The translations under genes and the position numbers were made by a program. A stretch of 64,000 bases of DNA from Biomphalaria glabrata (taxonomy: Eukaryota > Mollusca > Gastropoda > Planorbidae): assembly GCF_947242115.1 (NCBI RefSeq), contig NC_074711.1, forward strand, positions 33,037,102 to 33,101,101, in the 5' to 3' direction. The notes under the pieces are model-generated. The model worked only from the letters and a program-made list of their open reading frames with translations, had not been told where the DNA came from and did not search any database. Shown here piece by piece: positions 12,758-21,800 of this stretch. Position 1 is the first letter of the stretch. The number at the start of each line of letters is the position of its first letter.

Positions 12758-15103
12758 GTGTGTGTACTTACAACTTAGAAAAATACGCTAGTTAACTGTA
12801 TAATGTCTTTTAATTCATATTTATACTGTATTATACATTCACTTTTCCTTTTTTTTCACATTCTAAATTGAGGAATTACTAGAGTTAGCAATTTCTGAAA
12901 CCAATTTAACGATTATTTTTTAAATTTGCTATTGTCTTTTCATATTGCAACATTTCACCACAAATGTACAGTTGTACTTAATGTGAGGAATTTAACTATT
13001 TACACTCGTGCGTAATGTTCCTGAATTGTGGAACTAGCTTTCTAGTTGTTATACTTGTGACTGCTGTCAAATTATATGTCATAGAAACCCAAATCTTTTT
13101 TTTTTTCGTAGACCCCTTGGAAGTCTTCGTGGACCTCTTTGGGAAGAATGAAGGGTCATAATGTAATAGGGATTAATTATGGACACCTCACACGAATGGT
13201 GAGCCCTACACTAGCTCTATGATGGTTCCATCAGGGCTTCTCTGGGCCCCCAAACTGAGCCTAGACTCAGCCCTAAGGATTCCCATTTGGGCTAATGTTC
13301 GCCTCCCAAATGGGGCCCATGTGTTCAGCCCTTTCAGGCCCCTAAATGTTAGCCCCACACTGACTCCATGAGGGTTCCATCAGGGATTCATCTTAGCCCC
13401 CAAACTGAGACCAGACTCAGCCCTTAGGGCCCTCATTTGGGGCAATGTTCATCCCCAAATGGGGCCCATGTAGTTAGCCCTTTCATGCCTCTTAACATTT
13501 GCCCCATAATAGCCCCATTAGGGTTTCTATCTGGGCTTTATCTGGGCCCCTTCATTGTGCCTAGACTCGATCTTTAAGGGCCATGTTTGGGCTTTCATTA
13601 ATTGCCCCCAAAGGGCCAATTATCTTTCGCCCTGTTGGGGCCCACAAGTCCTTCCCCTTACAGGCTTCGCAAGGGTTTCACAAAGGGATTTTCTGGGCCC
13701 CCTGACTGAGCCCAGACTCAGCCCTATAGGCGCCTGTTTGGGCCAATGTTCCTCCCCCAAATGGGGCCCATGTGGTTAGTATGAGCTGGAGCAGTTGGGG
13801 CCCTTACAAGGCCCAAAACCTTTGCTACAGAAAAACAGGGATCCACTCATCCAGCGTTGAAAAAAAAACGATGCTAAATATTGTCTATTGAGATTTTAAT
13901 AGGCCCGAAGTCTAAAAGAAATATGATCACAATAATAATGTCCGTTTCAAGTAAATGTTGACAGCACCGGCATAGGTGAAATAAAAATATAATGTCGTAT
14001 TTTACTTATTTCAACATTATTCTAGACAGACATACAAGAAATGCTGCAGTAGTCCTAGATTTATTTAAATACAATATTGATCTCAACATTATTTTATTTA
14101 AATGGTAATCAAAATATTACTAAATAGATCTATTTAAAATTTAATCATTAATCTCTATATAGACCAAGATGAAGGTGTATTTAAATTCAGTTCTTATCAC
14201 ACACACACACACTAACACACACACACAATCTACACCTATTATCTAGTCATAGTCTATATCAAATATTGCTCTCTTACATCTGTCTAGAATAATGTTTTTC
14301 CTCATCTAGATCAACTACTGTACCGGTATGTAATTATTATACTTATAATTTAATGTTGACTTCATTAACATTTGACTAGATAGACGTCCCGGTATGCGTA
14401 CAGCTATTTAAATTCAATATTAATCTCAACTTTAACTCAGAAATATTACATGTTGACAGCACATTAAATTTTAATCCAAAAATTCTGCCCCTAGACCTAG
14501 TCTATATCAAATACAAATGCCACATCTAAATCCACTATTTTTTCTGCAATCATTGTAACCAAGGTGTAATTAATAAGAATATATTTATTAAATATATAAT
14601 AATATACTATTCTCTCCTCCCCCTATTCAAAACTACTGCTAGTAATAGTGTATATTCTTAGTTGTTTATTCAATCTACATAGCTATCCGTATTTACGGTC
14701 GGTATTTTATATAGGTCTGTGAGCTCTATTATTTCTATTAGTTTATTTTCTCTCTCTTCCTATCCGTGATTGAAGTCGGTATTTAAAAAACAACTAGGTT
14801 ATTCCCCCTTTTGATAATGCTTTTGGTCTTGATCCTGATCCTTGACAACGCAGAAAAAATGGCCAGGAGTGTAAATACCGACGCTCAATGCGGATATTGC
14901 CCTTGAATCTACATCAAGGAATCATGACACAATAGTATAAATTAAGGTAGCAATAATCTTTACCTAGCCATGGTTTTAGCTACTAGATCTAAACTAGATA
15001 TAGATCAAAAAAAATCTAGACATTCTAGATTCTAAATTATTTCTATTACATTAAATTTAAACATTTAATCTTATCTTACATCTTCTTTGATAGCCTGCGC
15101 CAT
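1..15103 (-). CDS. VPS41: VPS41, HOPS complex subunit (5' half, partial; 7 coding exons)
   Basis: Coding exons in transcript order are 15080-15103, 3569-3658, 1680-1775, 1268-1351, 1043-1117, 288-419 and 1-96, giving 199 codons; the gene continues past position 1. All junctions have GT/AG and all are phase 0. The product starts MAQAIKED, then an acidic Ser/Asp/Glu stretch (about residues 20-38), then EPKLKYERL, DAASC, FLALGTHWG and GEGPIRNIKWGG. These match the N-terminal WD40 beta-propeller of metazoan VPS41 motif by motif. VPS41 is the HOPS subunit that binds Rab7/ARL8B machinery and tethers late endosomes to lysosomes; it also acts in the AP-3 pathway. The clathrin-repeat and RING parts lie outside the window. 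The six downstream exons are secure. The 24-nt first exon is proposed from ATG, donor and phase; it makes intron 1 about 11.4 kb long and full of repeats. Confidence 0.93.
505..745 (+). repeat. tRNA-derived SINE (intron of VPS41)
   Basis: The left end has an A-box-like segment (TAGTGGCCAAGTGG, about 514-527) and a B-box-like segment (GAGTTTGAATC, 560-570), the internal RNA polymerase III promoter of a tRNA-derived SINE. The body and tail ('gtaggggaaagtaaaggcgg', 'ggtcattgtgctgaccaca') recur in copies at 1850, 23385 and 39593. It lies antisense to VPS41 in an intron. Confidence 0.75.
1490..1560 (+). repeat. Body fragment of the same SINE family
   Basis: 'gatgcccctgagtccaccca' followed by 'actctaat' and 'ttagttgaggaaagtaaa' matches the middle of the SINEs at 23385 and 39593, without the tRNA-like head. 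It sits in a VPS41 intron. Confidence 0.55.
1850..2065 (+). repeat. tRNA-derived SINE (intron of VPS41)
   Basis: The A-box region is TAGTGACTGAGTGGTAAA (about 1858-1875), followed by a good B-box, GGTTCAAATC (1914-1923). The body carries the family's shared 'tctaatgggtacctgaaatt' and 'gttggggaaagtaaaggcag' segments. A 78-codon open frame on the opposite strand is an accident of this repeat. Confidence 0.75.
2165..2545 (+). mobile_element. Decayed LINE ORF2 C-terminal tail
   Basis: In broken frames the plus strand still reads like the end of a non-LTR retrotransposon ORF2: a segment resembling 'LKAVDIDI..WED', then a cysteine motif near 2430-2500 (THAKCGQKCLLQN) resembling the C-x2-C...IGL..H...C finger that ends many such proteins. 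Stops and shifts are frequent, so it is old. It lies in VPS41 intron 2. Confidence 0.5.
2690..3300 (+). mobile_element. hAT transposase relic (C-terminal dimerisation region)
   Basis: Around 3102-3150 the plus strand reads ANDERVFWLMNAQWT. This matches the conserved C-terminal hAT signature of the form 'N..xERVFSLMNxQWTxERN'. The preceding 400 bp read like the adjoining helical region ('KDMSFDELLSCIQYLKERGI') with stops between. It is a dead DNA transposon fossil inside a VPS41 intron. No terminal repeats were located. Confidence 0.65.
3775..4063 (-). mobile_element. LINE-A 3' fragment, old copy
   Basis: This segment parallels the 3' coding end of the LINE at 41400-42326 ('ctctaat..cactagggaaga', 'gtgattttactaa', 'caaatgtgaatatt') at clearly lower identity and with indels. 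It is an older, 5'-truncated copy in VPS41 intron 1. Confidence 0.65.
4445..4740 (-). mobile_element. LINE ORF2 C-terminal fragment with C-x-C...H...C motif
   Basis: An 89-codon open stretch reads CPCGVSPENADHVLQNCSLY, the cysteine/histidine finger (C-x-C, H, C) that closes the ORF2 of several Jockey/I-group LINEs, followed by LWSQNTSIERKLYG. It looks like a 3'-end fragment, not a host gene: there is no upstream coding context and a second degraded copy lies at 25585-25800. Confidence 0.6.
4830..5820. repeat. TAGATC/TATA-rich low-complexity tract
   Basis: About 1 kb is dominated by degenerate TAGATC, CTAGA and TATAGTA words with no coding potential. Similar tracts recur at 40780-41290, 43800-44150 and 51180-51610, so this simple-sequence type is characteristic of this genome. 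Confidence 0.8.
5821..6590. other. AT-rich intronic sequence, nothing recognised
   Basis: Within VPS41 intron 1. No coding frame, tandem repeat or transposon signature was seen. One ETS-like word (ACCGGAAGT) lies near 6002. Confidence 0.5.
6840..7260 (-). mobile_element. Unclassified decayed coding relic with internal duplication
   Basis: The minus strand from about 7215 to 7060 keeps an open stretch of about 50 codons (HHNTWAERILGFLIYYHEKH, later KWLFLDGKTKVNGNNACIIF), then runs into stops. It has the look of a transposon-encoded protein but I cannot name the family. A 75-bp in-frame tandem duplication sits at its downstream side. Confidence 0.35.
6928..7077. repeat. 75-bp tandem duplication
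   Basis: Positions 6928-7002 and 7003-7077 are nearly identical ('ataataatttccccacatct' ... 'ttttttagtgca') with only a few differences, so this is a recent direct duplication within the relic. Confidence 0.9.
7261..9057. other. AT-rich intronic sequence, nothing recognised
   Basis: Within VPS41 intron 1. Mostly A/T words. An ETS-like ACTTCCGGTG near 8418 is noted but no gene starts there. No repeat family was recognised. Confidence 0.5.
9058..9250 (+). repeat. Flanking direct repeat, left copy
   Basis: Shares 'taatcaaaatattactaaat' and 'agatctatttaaaat', plus a following CA microsatellite, with 14085-14335 in the same orientation. The two copies bracket the G-rich inverted arms. Confidence 0.7.
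9261..10863 (+). repeat. G-rich tandem array, left arm of an inverted pair
   Basis: About eleven degenerate units of roughly 125-165 bp follow one another. The unit core reads 'ggggcctgaaagggctaaac' ... 'catttgggg' ... 'gagcttgggctcag' ... 'gccagtaagaggggc'. Composition is much more GC-rich than the surroundings. The same unit in reverse complement forms 13192-13812. Small open frames on the minus strand here are by-products of the repeat. Confidence 0.85.
10864..11260. repeat. Interspersed repeat with C and G homopolymer runs
   Basis: 'ggcggatccaggggggg' opens a block with C-runs and G-runs (10903-10912, 11041-11050, 11111-11121) around AT-rich filler in which 'agaaatcaca' occurs twice. It looks like an inserted, unclassified element lying in the spacer of the inverted G-rich arms. 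Confidence 0.45.
11430..12240 (-). mobile_element. LINE reverse-transcriptase relic
   Basis: On the minus strand, in more than one frame, the RT blocks appear in order: DSYRPISLTSFVGKIAARV, then APEQGGFR, SVFLDL, LEQGLPQGSSLSCTLFLVYI and LLFADDLLIW. These are the standard RT motifs of Jockey/CR1-like elements, including the FADD catalytic box. At least one in-frame stop precedes FADD and the frame shifts more than once, so the copy is dead. It differs in sequence from LINE-A. Confidence 0.8.
12624..12765 (+). mobile_element. hAT-like terminus followed by (TA)n(TG)n microsatellite
   Basis: CAGGGGTGGGCAACC (12624-12638) followed by 'gagggccgcat' is the typical terminal sequence of non-autonomous hAT elements in animals. 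It leads straight into (TA)n then (TG)n (12688-12765). The opposite terminus was not found, so the element is truncated or interrupted. Confidence 0.55.
13192..13812 (-). repeat. G-rich tandem array, right arm (inverted)
   Basis: About four units of around 165 bp ('aaatggggcccatgtg', 'agccctttcaggcccc', 'gactcagccctta') are the reverse complement of the 9261-10863 units. The arrays therefore face each other across a 2.3-kb spacer. Confidence 0.85.
14085..14335 (+). repeat. Flanking direct repeat, right copy
   Basis: 'taatcaaaatattactaaat' and 'agatctatttaaaat', then a CA microsatellite and 'actactgtaccggtatgtaa', match 9058-9255 in order and orientation. A weaker third copy occupies about 14408-14545. 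Confidence 0.7.
14546..15079. other. Start of VPS41 intron 1, nothing recognised
   Basis: AT-rich sequence just downstream of the proposed first coding exon. No repeat family or coding frame was recognised. Confidence 0.4.
15080..15103 (-). CDS. VPS41: Proposed first coding exon of VPS41 (24 nt)
   Basis: Reading the minus strand, ATGGCGCAGGCTATCAAAG begins an eight-codon exon (MAQAIKED) that ends in a strong donor, GAT|GTAAGA. Phase 0 matches the next exon at 3658, which has no in-frame ATG of its own after its acceptor. The short start resembles other VPS41 N-termini, where a few residues precede an acidic run. A cDNA could still show a different first exon, so confidence is moderate. Confidence 0.6.
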
Positions 15104-15110
15104 GTTTGAT

Positions 15111-15120
15111 ATCACGTGAT
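15111..15120. promoter_or_regulatory. CLEAR-like E-box palindrome next to the VPS41 start
   Basis: The 10-bp palindrome ATCACGTGAT contains the TCACGTGA core bound by TFEB/MiT/HLH-30 family bHLH factors. It lies 8 bp upstream of the proposed VPS41 ATG, in the promoter or 5' UTR. Vertebrate lysosomal genes, including HOPS genes, carry such CLEAR sites near their start sites. Other CACGTG hexamers occur in the window (for example near 2175 and 21258), so position rather than sequence makes this one notable. Confidence 0.55.
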
Positions 15121-16640
15121 CATGTTTATAAATAATTATTAAAAATGTAACCTCGTTTTGGAAGTAGGTCAGAGAGGTGTTCAGATTTAGCAAAATCAAT
15201 GTATTGATTTTAGTATAAATTTAAAGTATATATATTATTACACGTTCCTTTAAAAAAAATATAGTTATATTTAATTTCTTGTTGTATTTAAATGGTTAAT
15301 GAAATAACAAATTATTTAAGACGAACATCATAATAATTTTATTCCGTCTATTTACAAAAAATCTGGACAGCCTGTGTTTTGTGACAATTCGGGGCGTTGC
15401 TGAAAAGGAGGGATAGTCTAATATTTATTTATGACGATTTAATAATTAACATAATTTATTAATGTTGAGTTCGGCCCTTTTGGGTACTTATTTTATGTCA
15501 TAATGTATCCTAGTTTGCTGCAGTTGTAATAAAATATATTCTAAATAGATAAACAAAAAGAAATAATTGTTCATTTGCACGATTCTTTGGAATTTCAACC
15601 ATATTTGATTTCCTGTGAGTAAAAAAGTTTGGTTTGAGCCACTCAGCGTAGATTTTTATGATTATCATAATTTATTTTAATTTTTTCCCTTAATGGTTAG
15701 TTCATTCTTAAACCTTATCGTATTCTACCTTGAAAATGTCCCTAACTTATAATTGAATAGCAACAATTTCGTCGTACTATCATGCTTTTTTTTTTTATTA
15801 TTGTTTATATTTATGATTCCAAACATCGAGACCTATTCAATATTTGTAGCCCACGAGCATGCAGTAGCATTGTGACTGTTTCAGTCGCGAGTTCTGGGCG
15901 GGCACGAGGAAAAATATTATTTTTAGTAACACAACAATCAGGTTGCTTTTTTTTTTTTTTTTGCCAGATTTACGTTGAACTCTGCTGCTTGAGACAAGGC
16001 CTACCTTGCCCTACCCTCTTTAGGTCTAGATCTAATCTATATAGAATTATAGATCTGTGTGTATTTTTGTAGGTCTTTTTATATTTAGCTCTAGACTGAG
16101 CATAGATATCAAGTTTTACTACTAGCTAACTCACAGAATAACGTATTCAATTATTAATAATAAATAGGAGAGGAATTCATTTTTATTAGATAATTTAGAT
16201 ATCTAGACTCGAATATTTTAAATATTTGCTTTGAATTTGAACTGGATTACACACAGGCAAAGACTACATACGTATACACTGCAAATGTCTTCAAATGTTT
16301 ATCACACTGAACACTTGAATCTAGATTATATTATAGTTCTAGAATTTTTAATTATATATATTACCTCTAATAATTTAAACATTGGACATAAATGGACAGG
16401 GGATACATAATTTACTATTTTAATATTAAATTAAGATTTAACTTTATTACATAAATTGCTAAGTTTTTATTTATCTTTTATTTATTTTGTACACCTTGAC
16501 TATTATTGATTACTTAAATTCCATTTTAATATTCTATTTATAATTCCGGGCAAATTGAAATGCTAACAGTCATCACTCCATACTTATGACTGAATAAGTT
16601 TAACAAAGGCACGCCTTTTCCTCGTAAAATCGTTACATTT
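15121..16640. other. Intergenic sequence between VPS41 and POU6
   Basis: Mostly AT-rich. A short GC-richer patch near 15830-15905 carries no coding frame that I trust. This space separates the divergently transcribed VPS41 and POU6 genes. Confidence 0.45.
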
Positions 16641-16648
16641 TTATCGTC

Positions 16649-16662
16649 GTTTCCATGGCAAC
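16649..16662 (+). promoter_or_regulatory. Perfect RFX X-box motif
   Basis: GTTTCCATGGCAAC fits the X-box consensus RYYNYY-WW-RRNRAC at every position. RFX/DAF-19 factors bind this site at ciliary gene promoters. The site is near-palindromic, so its direction is not fixed. An ATG follows 36 bp downstream on the plus strand (16699). No known ciliary gene was identified at this spot. Confidence 0.55.
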
Positions 16663-16698
16663 TCCATCTCCGGAGGTGTCTATCGATTTTCCTCTGTA

Positions 16699-16821
16699 AT
16701 GTTTGAGAATATTCCAAGCTTGTCCATTCAGGGACCAGCTATATTCTACGTCGTCTGCTCCCGAACTGCGCACAATACGTCCATCGACGCATTACATAAA
16801 ATATGTAAAGCGCAGAACTGA
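16699..16821 (+). CDS. Small unrecognised ORF downstream of the X-box
   Basis: A 40-codon frame begins MFENIPSLSIQGPAIFYVVC and ends at TGA 16819-16821. The segment is less AT-rich than its flanks. It could be a real small ORF, a first exon (a GTAAAG donor lies near its end) or chance. I do not recognise the peptide and no function is proposed. Confidence 0.2.
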   Translation: MFENIPSLSIQGPAIFYVVCSRTAHNTSIDALHKICKAQN

Positions 16822-16859
16822 TCTGAAGTTTAGTCACCGAGTCCGCTATAAGCAAACCT

Positions 16860-17660
16860 TAGATTTAGAGATTGTGCTGGGTGGAAGAAAATTTTAAATA
16901 ACTAATTAATATGATAATTCTGTCGGCATATTACTGTTTCGTAAATGACCTGCCTTCGTATTATAGAGCGTATACAAAGTATATCAATATGTATTGTTTT
17001 TCATTATTGGTATAAAAACCTTTTTTACATTTTACCCATGAACTTATGCACATTTTTAAAAAATCAGTAACTTTGATGAAAAAACATTTTACAGGTTAGT
17101 ACGTGGGAGAAAGGGAACAAAATCTCGTTTTGTTAACTCATCGAATTTGAGCTACTTGACAAATAACGTTTTGGCGCTGGCGGGCAAAAGGGATAAGCGC
17201 CTTAGGCTTTAACTCTATGAACTTTGAATAATTACGGGCATTATATATATTATATGCTAAATATAATTGTTCAAATTAACAAGATCATACCCATCGGTTT
17301 ATTCTATTATTTTTATCTTACCTTTATTGCTTTCTCTGCCATTTTATAACCAAAGAGTTAGTTAACAAACTTATTTGCGTTAGTTAATATTTTGTTATAT
17401 CTTAGCCTATTGTAGATCAAAAGGCTGTCTATGAAAAATAATTAAAAATAATTCTTCATATAAGCTGGCAATCAGCTTCGTAAAATGTGCTCTTTCTCCC
17501 TAATCTCCAGACTCGCAGATATTATCTAGTCTAGTTACACTGCAACTCGAGTTATGTTGTTTTATTTGAAGTTAAACATAAAAATGTTATACATGAGTGT
17601 TGTTTTCTCATCCGAATCAGTAGTCCCTTGTCAAATGTAGACTAGAATTCGATTGGCATG
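16860..17660. other. Intergenic, nothing recognised
   Basis: AT-rich sequence with no repeat or coding signature that I can support. Confidence 0.4.
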
Positions 17661-17664
17661 TACA

Positions 17665-17897
17665 TATCTTATCTTATATAATACAGACGTTACTTCAAAA
17701 AAGAAGATGATTACGTCCTTGGCGTCATGCATTTAGTCATGCATATTAACCAATGACTTAAATTCTGCCAAGTCACTGGTTTTCCTGGCTAGCTCAGGCA
17801 ACCCATTCCATGCTCTAATAGCACTAGGGAAGAAGGAGTATTTGTACAAATTTGTCCAAGCATATGGGACGAAGAATGTGCCTTTATCTTCGACATC
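17665..17897 (-). mobile_element. LINE-A 3' fragment, young
   Basis: Nearly identical to the start of 41400-42326: the 'atcttatcttatata' tail, 'cagacgttacttcaaaaaag', then the end of the coding region back to about 'cctttatctt'. It is severely 5'-truncated, as expected for target-primed reverse transcription. Confidence 0.85.
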
Positions 17898-18564
17898 GCG
17901 ATTATTAAATAGTGGTCGTTTTCAAATAGAAACTTAAATCTTTGTGGTAATAGTCATTCACCTTAATTTAAATGGGAAAAAAAAACATCGATCCAATTAA
18001 CCTATATACTATTTGTTAATATTCTGAGTAAAGTATAGAGATTTTCGAGTGTTTTGTTCATATTTTCAATAAAGTTGAGGCATTTTCAAGTGTTATTTGC
18101 ATTAGATATTTAAATCAAAATTAAATGTTTTAAATGATGAGTAGGCCTATGTTTTTCTTCGTCCAACAAATGTGTAAGAGACTGGTGCCAGTTGTTCTAC
18201 GTAAGAAGGATTGCAAAAACTGATGCATATGTAACATTAGGGTCGTGGTAGTTTAATTTCTATATTATATTTCATTGGTACCGATTGGTCATAGTTCATA
18301 TTTTTACGTTATTTATAACGTAGTCAAGGTAACCGATTTTAATATTGGCTGACATATATATCACGCTAAAAATAAAATAAATCAAGGCTTAGTAGAATTC
18401 TTTTTCTTGAGACAATATCAGAGTACAAAAACGTTGTGCTTTTGTTAAAAGCAATGGATCTTTCTAATATTCTGGCACGCCTGTAAACATCAGTTTATTG
18501 ATTTACTCATTACCATCATTTAAATCACGAACAAAAAAAAAAATTGTAGCGATATTTTAAGCCT

Positions 18565-18760
18565 TTGAGTGGCGATGGTCAAGTATTTTAGAATGGTGGA
18601 CCACAGAGTGGTTGGGATAAGGGTTCAACCCGACTACCGTTTGGTTGAGTTGAGCTATGCAGACACCATTGGGCACGGTGGTTATAGCTCGTTCCCTGGC
18701 GCCCGATCAATGAAGGCATAGCAGCAGCCAGTGAGGGAGAAATTGTCCTGTTTCCCGGTA
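18565..18760 (+). repeat. Possible tRNA-derived SINE beside POU6 exon 1
   Basis: 'tggtcaagtattttag' (A-box-like) and 'gggttcaaccc' (B-box-like, about 18622-18632) have the spacing of a tRNA-derived head. The remainder differs from the main SINE family of the window. It lies about 110 bp upstream of the POU6 ATG, so it may contribute to the promoter or 5' UTR. Confidence 0.35.
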
Positions 18761-18869
18761 CTATTTTTCTCTCCCTCTCTCTCTTCCTCCTGCAGGGTCC
18801 CCGCCATCACATGTACAGGCCCCGGCTCTAAGGTTTCGTGAATCCCACGGCCTTCCCTGCCGACTCAAC

Positions 18870-21800
18870 ATGGATACGGATTCTAATGATGGAAGTGCTA
18901 CAGATGTTGTGGACGGTGAATCCAAGCCTGATCTGGTGAAGCTAGCCCAGTCGGCCATAATCAAACAGGTTAGTCAGCTTCACCCCCCCCCCCTTTCTTT
19001 CACAATACCTTCTTATGCAGGTGGTAATGATGGCTCATTAACAAATATATGCTAATAATATGAAATGAGGCACTCGCTGGCATGCCGACCCAAAGCTTCC
19101 CTTTGGACGGAATATTTTAACATACCTAGATGTTTCGTGTCGTGCGGCGTTGGCTTGATATCTACCATTCGTGACTGGATTCAGACATTTTGTCTCCCTC
19201 AAGATAACTTTGTGTTACTAACATCTACTGACACTTGTGTAGACCCTACTTGTTTCAAGGAATAATATAGATCTGCCGAATTCCCAGGCTTTTTGTTCAT
19301 GTCTAAAATGCGTGGCCATTTTGTGAGGTAAAAAGAAAGTTAATTTAGATCTAGATATTTATGATTACGATTTCGCCTTTCTTCATGATAACATAAATAA
19401 ATATAAATAGATTCAACTTGGGAAAACAAAATGTGTGTGGAGAGCCGTGATTGACTGGTTTGTTTCAACTGTTTTAAATCTCCTAGGTCTACCTTGATGT
19501 ACATTCATGTTTCTTTGACTGGTACACACAAGAATCAATGACGTTTCAGTGCTCAATCTGGTGTCATGGAAAATGATGGCAATGAAATGTTGGATATCGT
19601 TTCAGTGTTTCCTCTAGGCTACTGTTGCGCTCCGGACGTGCAGTCATTACGCGTGTGCCAATAGTTTGAGTGTCGCTTGTCTTGCTGATGATTAATCTTA
19701 CTGTCAATGATGAGTCTACACCATGCTCTTGTAAATATAAATACTACCAAGGCGTAGTGTAGGCTGTACACAGAACTACTTAAAACATAGACACTTCTGT
19801 GTGTACGGTGCCAACAAAGCTCTTCCTATTTGAATGTTTGTATGTCCTGTTATTTGAATGTTTGTATGTCCTGTTATTTGAATGTTTGTATGTCCTGTTA
19901 TTTGAATGTTTGTAGGCCTATGTTCTGGCATTTGAATGTTTCTATGTCCTGTTATTTGCATGTTTCTATGTCCTGTTTAGTCTTCTTGAAATAAGTTTCT
20001 TTTCACATTTTTTATTTTATGTGGAGGTTTAGAGGATTTAGTTTCCTACCGAGTGTTTACAGTTCAGATCCCATTAAAGACTGAGATGTTAAATTCCATA
20101 TTTATGGCTGTACATGAATTTACCCAGTCTTAATGAGTATCGGATAATTGTTGAGGGAAGTAAAGGTTGTTATTTGTTGTTTTGGACTCATGAAACACTA
20201 TTGAAAAACTTACATCCTGAATGGTTCTATAGTTCTTGAAAGGAACCCTTTCCATTAGTTTAATCCATTAGTTTAAAAATGTAGGTACACATTTTAAAAC
20301 GTTAAAATAGGAGTTTCTTTGTGTTTAAATTATATACCTAACAAAGTTTAGCTTGTCTTAGTCTTTTAATGTGTCTTTACATTTGAGTGTTAGATCGTCG
20401 ACTGCCATAGTGGTATTCCTGGAGGTGCAAGGAGATTGAACAAATATTGGAAATGTCAAAGACATTATGGTCCCCATTTGAAGACTTACTATTTGTTGGA
20501 GAGAAAATCTGCAGCGGGTCATAATAACTCTGACTAAGCTTATGCTGCTTTAAAAAAATGACAACTTCCTTGAGTCTTCTTGATTTCCTTCTTTGAGCTA
20601 TTACGATAAATGCACATATTCAATTGAAGACCTGATAGCATGTTTGATGCGTGTTTTTATAGTTTAGTGATTAGGAAACAATTTGTCTGTTACTTGGGAG
20701 TTGGAGATAGGAAGGACTGGTGTAGGAATTTTAAAAGTTATTGAGAGATCCGGGGAGGTAGAAGAAGATAGTCGTACTATTAAGTTGTATTTCATATTGT
20801 AAAATCTTGTTTTAAGTTGTTAAGAATATTACGAGACAATGATATAATTGAAAATTATATCAGGGAGCGGTGTTATTTATTTATTTATTAACGACTTTCA
20901 GTAAGAGAGAAAACAGTAGGGTAAGGTGGGACCAAAAGCCCCCCCCCCTTTCTTTGGCCTGTTAAATCTTGGGTATTAATATAATTATACCTTAAATTTG
21001 TTTTTCAAATAGTGCAATATGTCTACTTTACAAATTAGTGTTTAAAATGATATTGTTTATATAAAAAAATTAGACTACATCTGAACTTAGCTAGCGGTCT
21101 GGTATTAGGTCTATGTAGCTCAACAAGATTCAATAATAAAAATAAAGGTACTATACTATTATACTACTATTAATGGTACAAAGGACAAATATTGGATCTT
21201 GTTTGTTACCTATAGCACCCCGGTAGCTCTACTAGTCTTATAGTATCAATTTACGTACACGTGATTGAAGGAGACTCTAGTTGGCCTCCTTCAGTCGTAA
21301 CGACTCTGATTTATCTCGTAGAACGACTATGATTCATCTCGTAGAACACTTTTTTTATGTGACTGTGGGGCCCTATTTCGGAGAGACACTCCCGTCAACA
21401 TATATCGAAGGTTAAGGTGGCTATCGCTTTGCTGGTAGAGGAGCCAGCCATTTTTCGTTTGGCACGCTTTTATTCCAGAGTTGAAGTCCATTTTTTTTTC
21501 GCATAGGAGATATAAGTAACATTTATTAAATACAACCTTCGTTAAGTTAAAGTTAACTTTATCTGGCAGATACATTTAGAACTTCTTGACAACAAATTGT
21601 TAACACAATCTTGTTAACTGGCAGATACATTAAGGCATTTTGAACTTCTTGACAACAAATTGTTAACACAATTTTGTTAACTGGCAGATAAATTAGGGCA
21701 TTTTGAACTTCTTGACAACAAATTGTTAACACAATCTTGTTAACTGGCAGATAAATTAGGGCATTTTGAACTTCTTGACAACAAATTGTTAACACAATTT

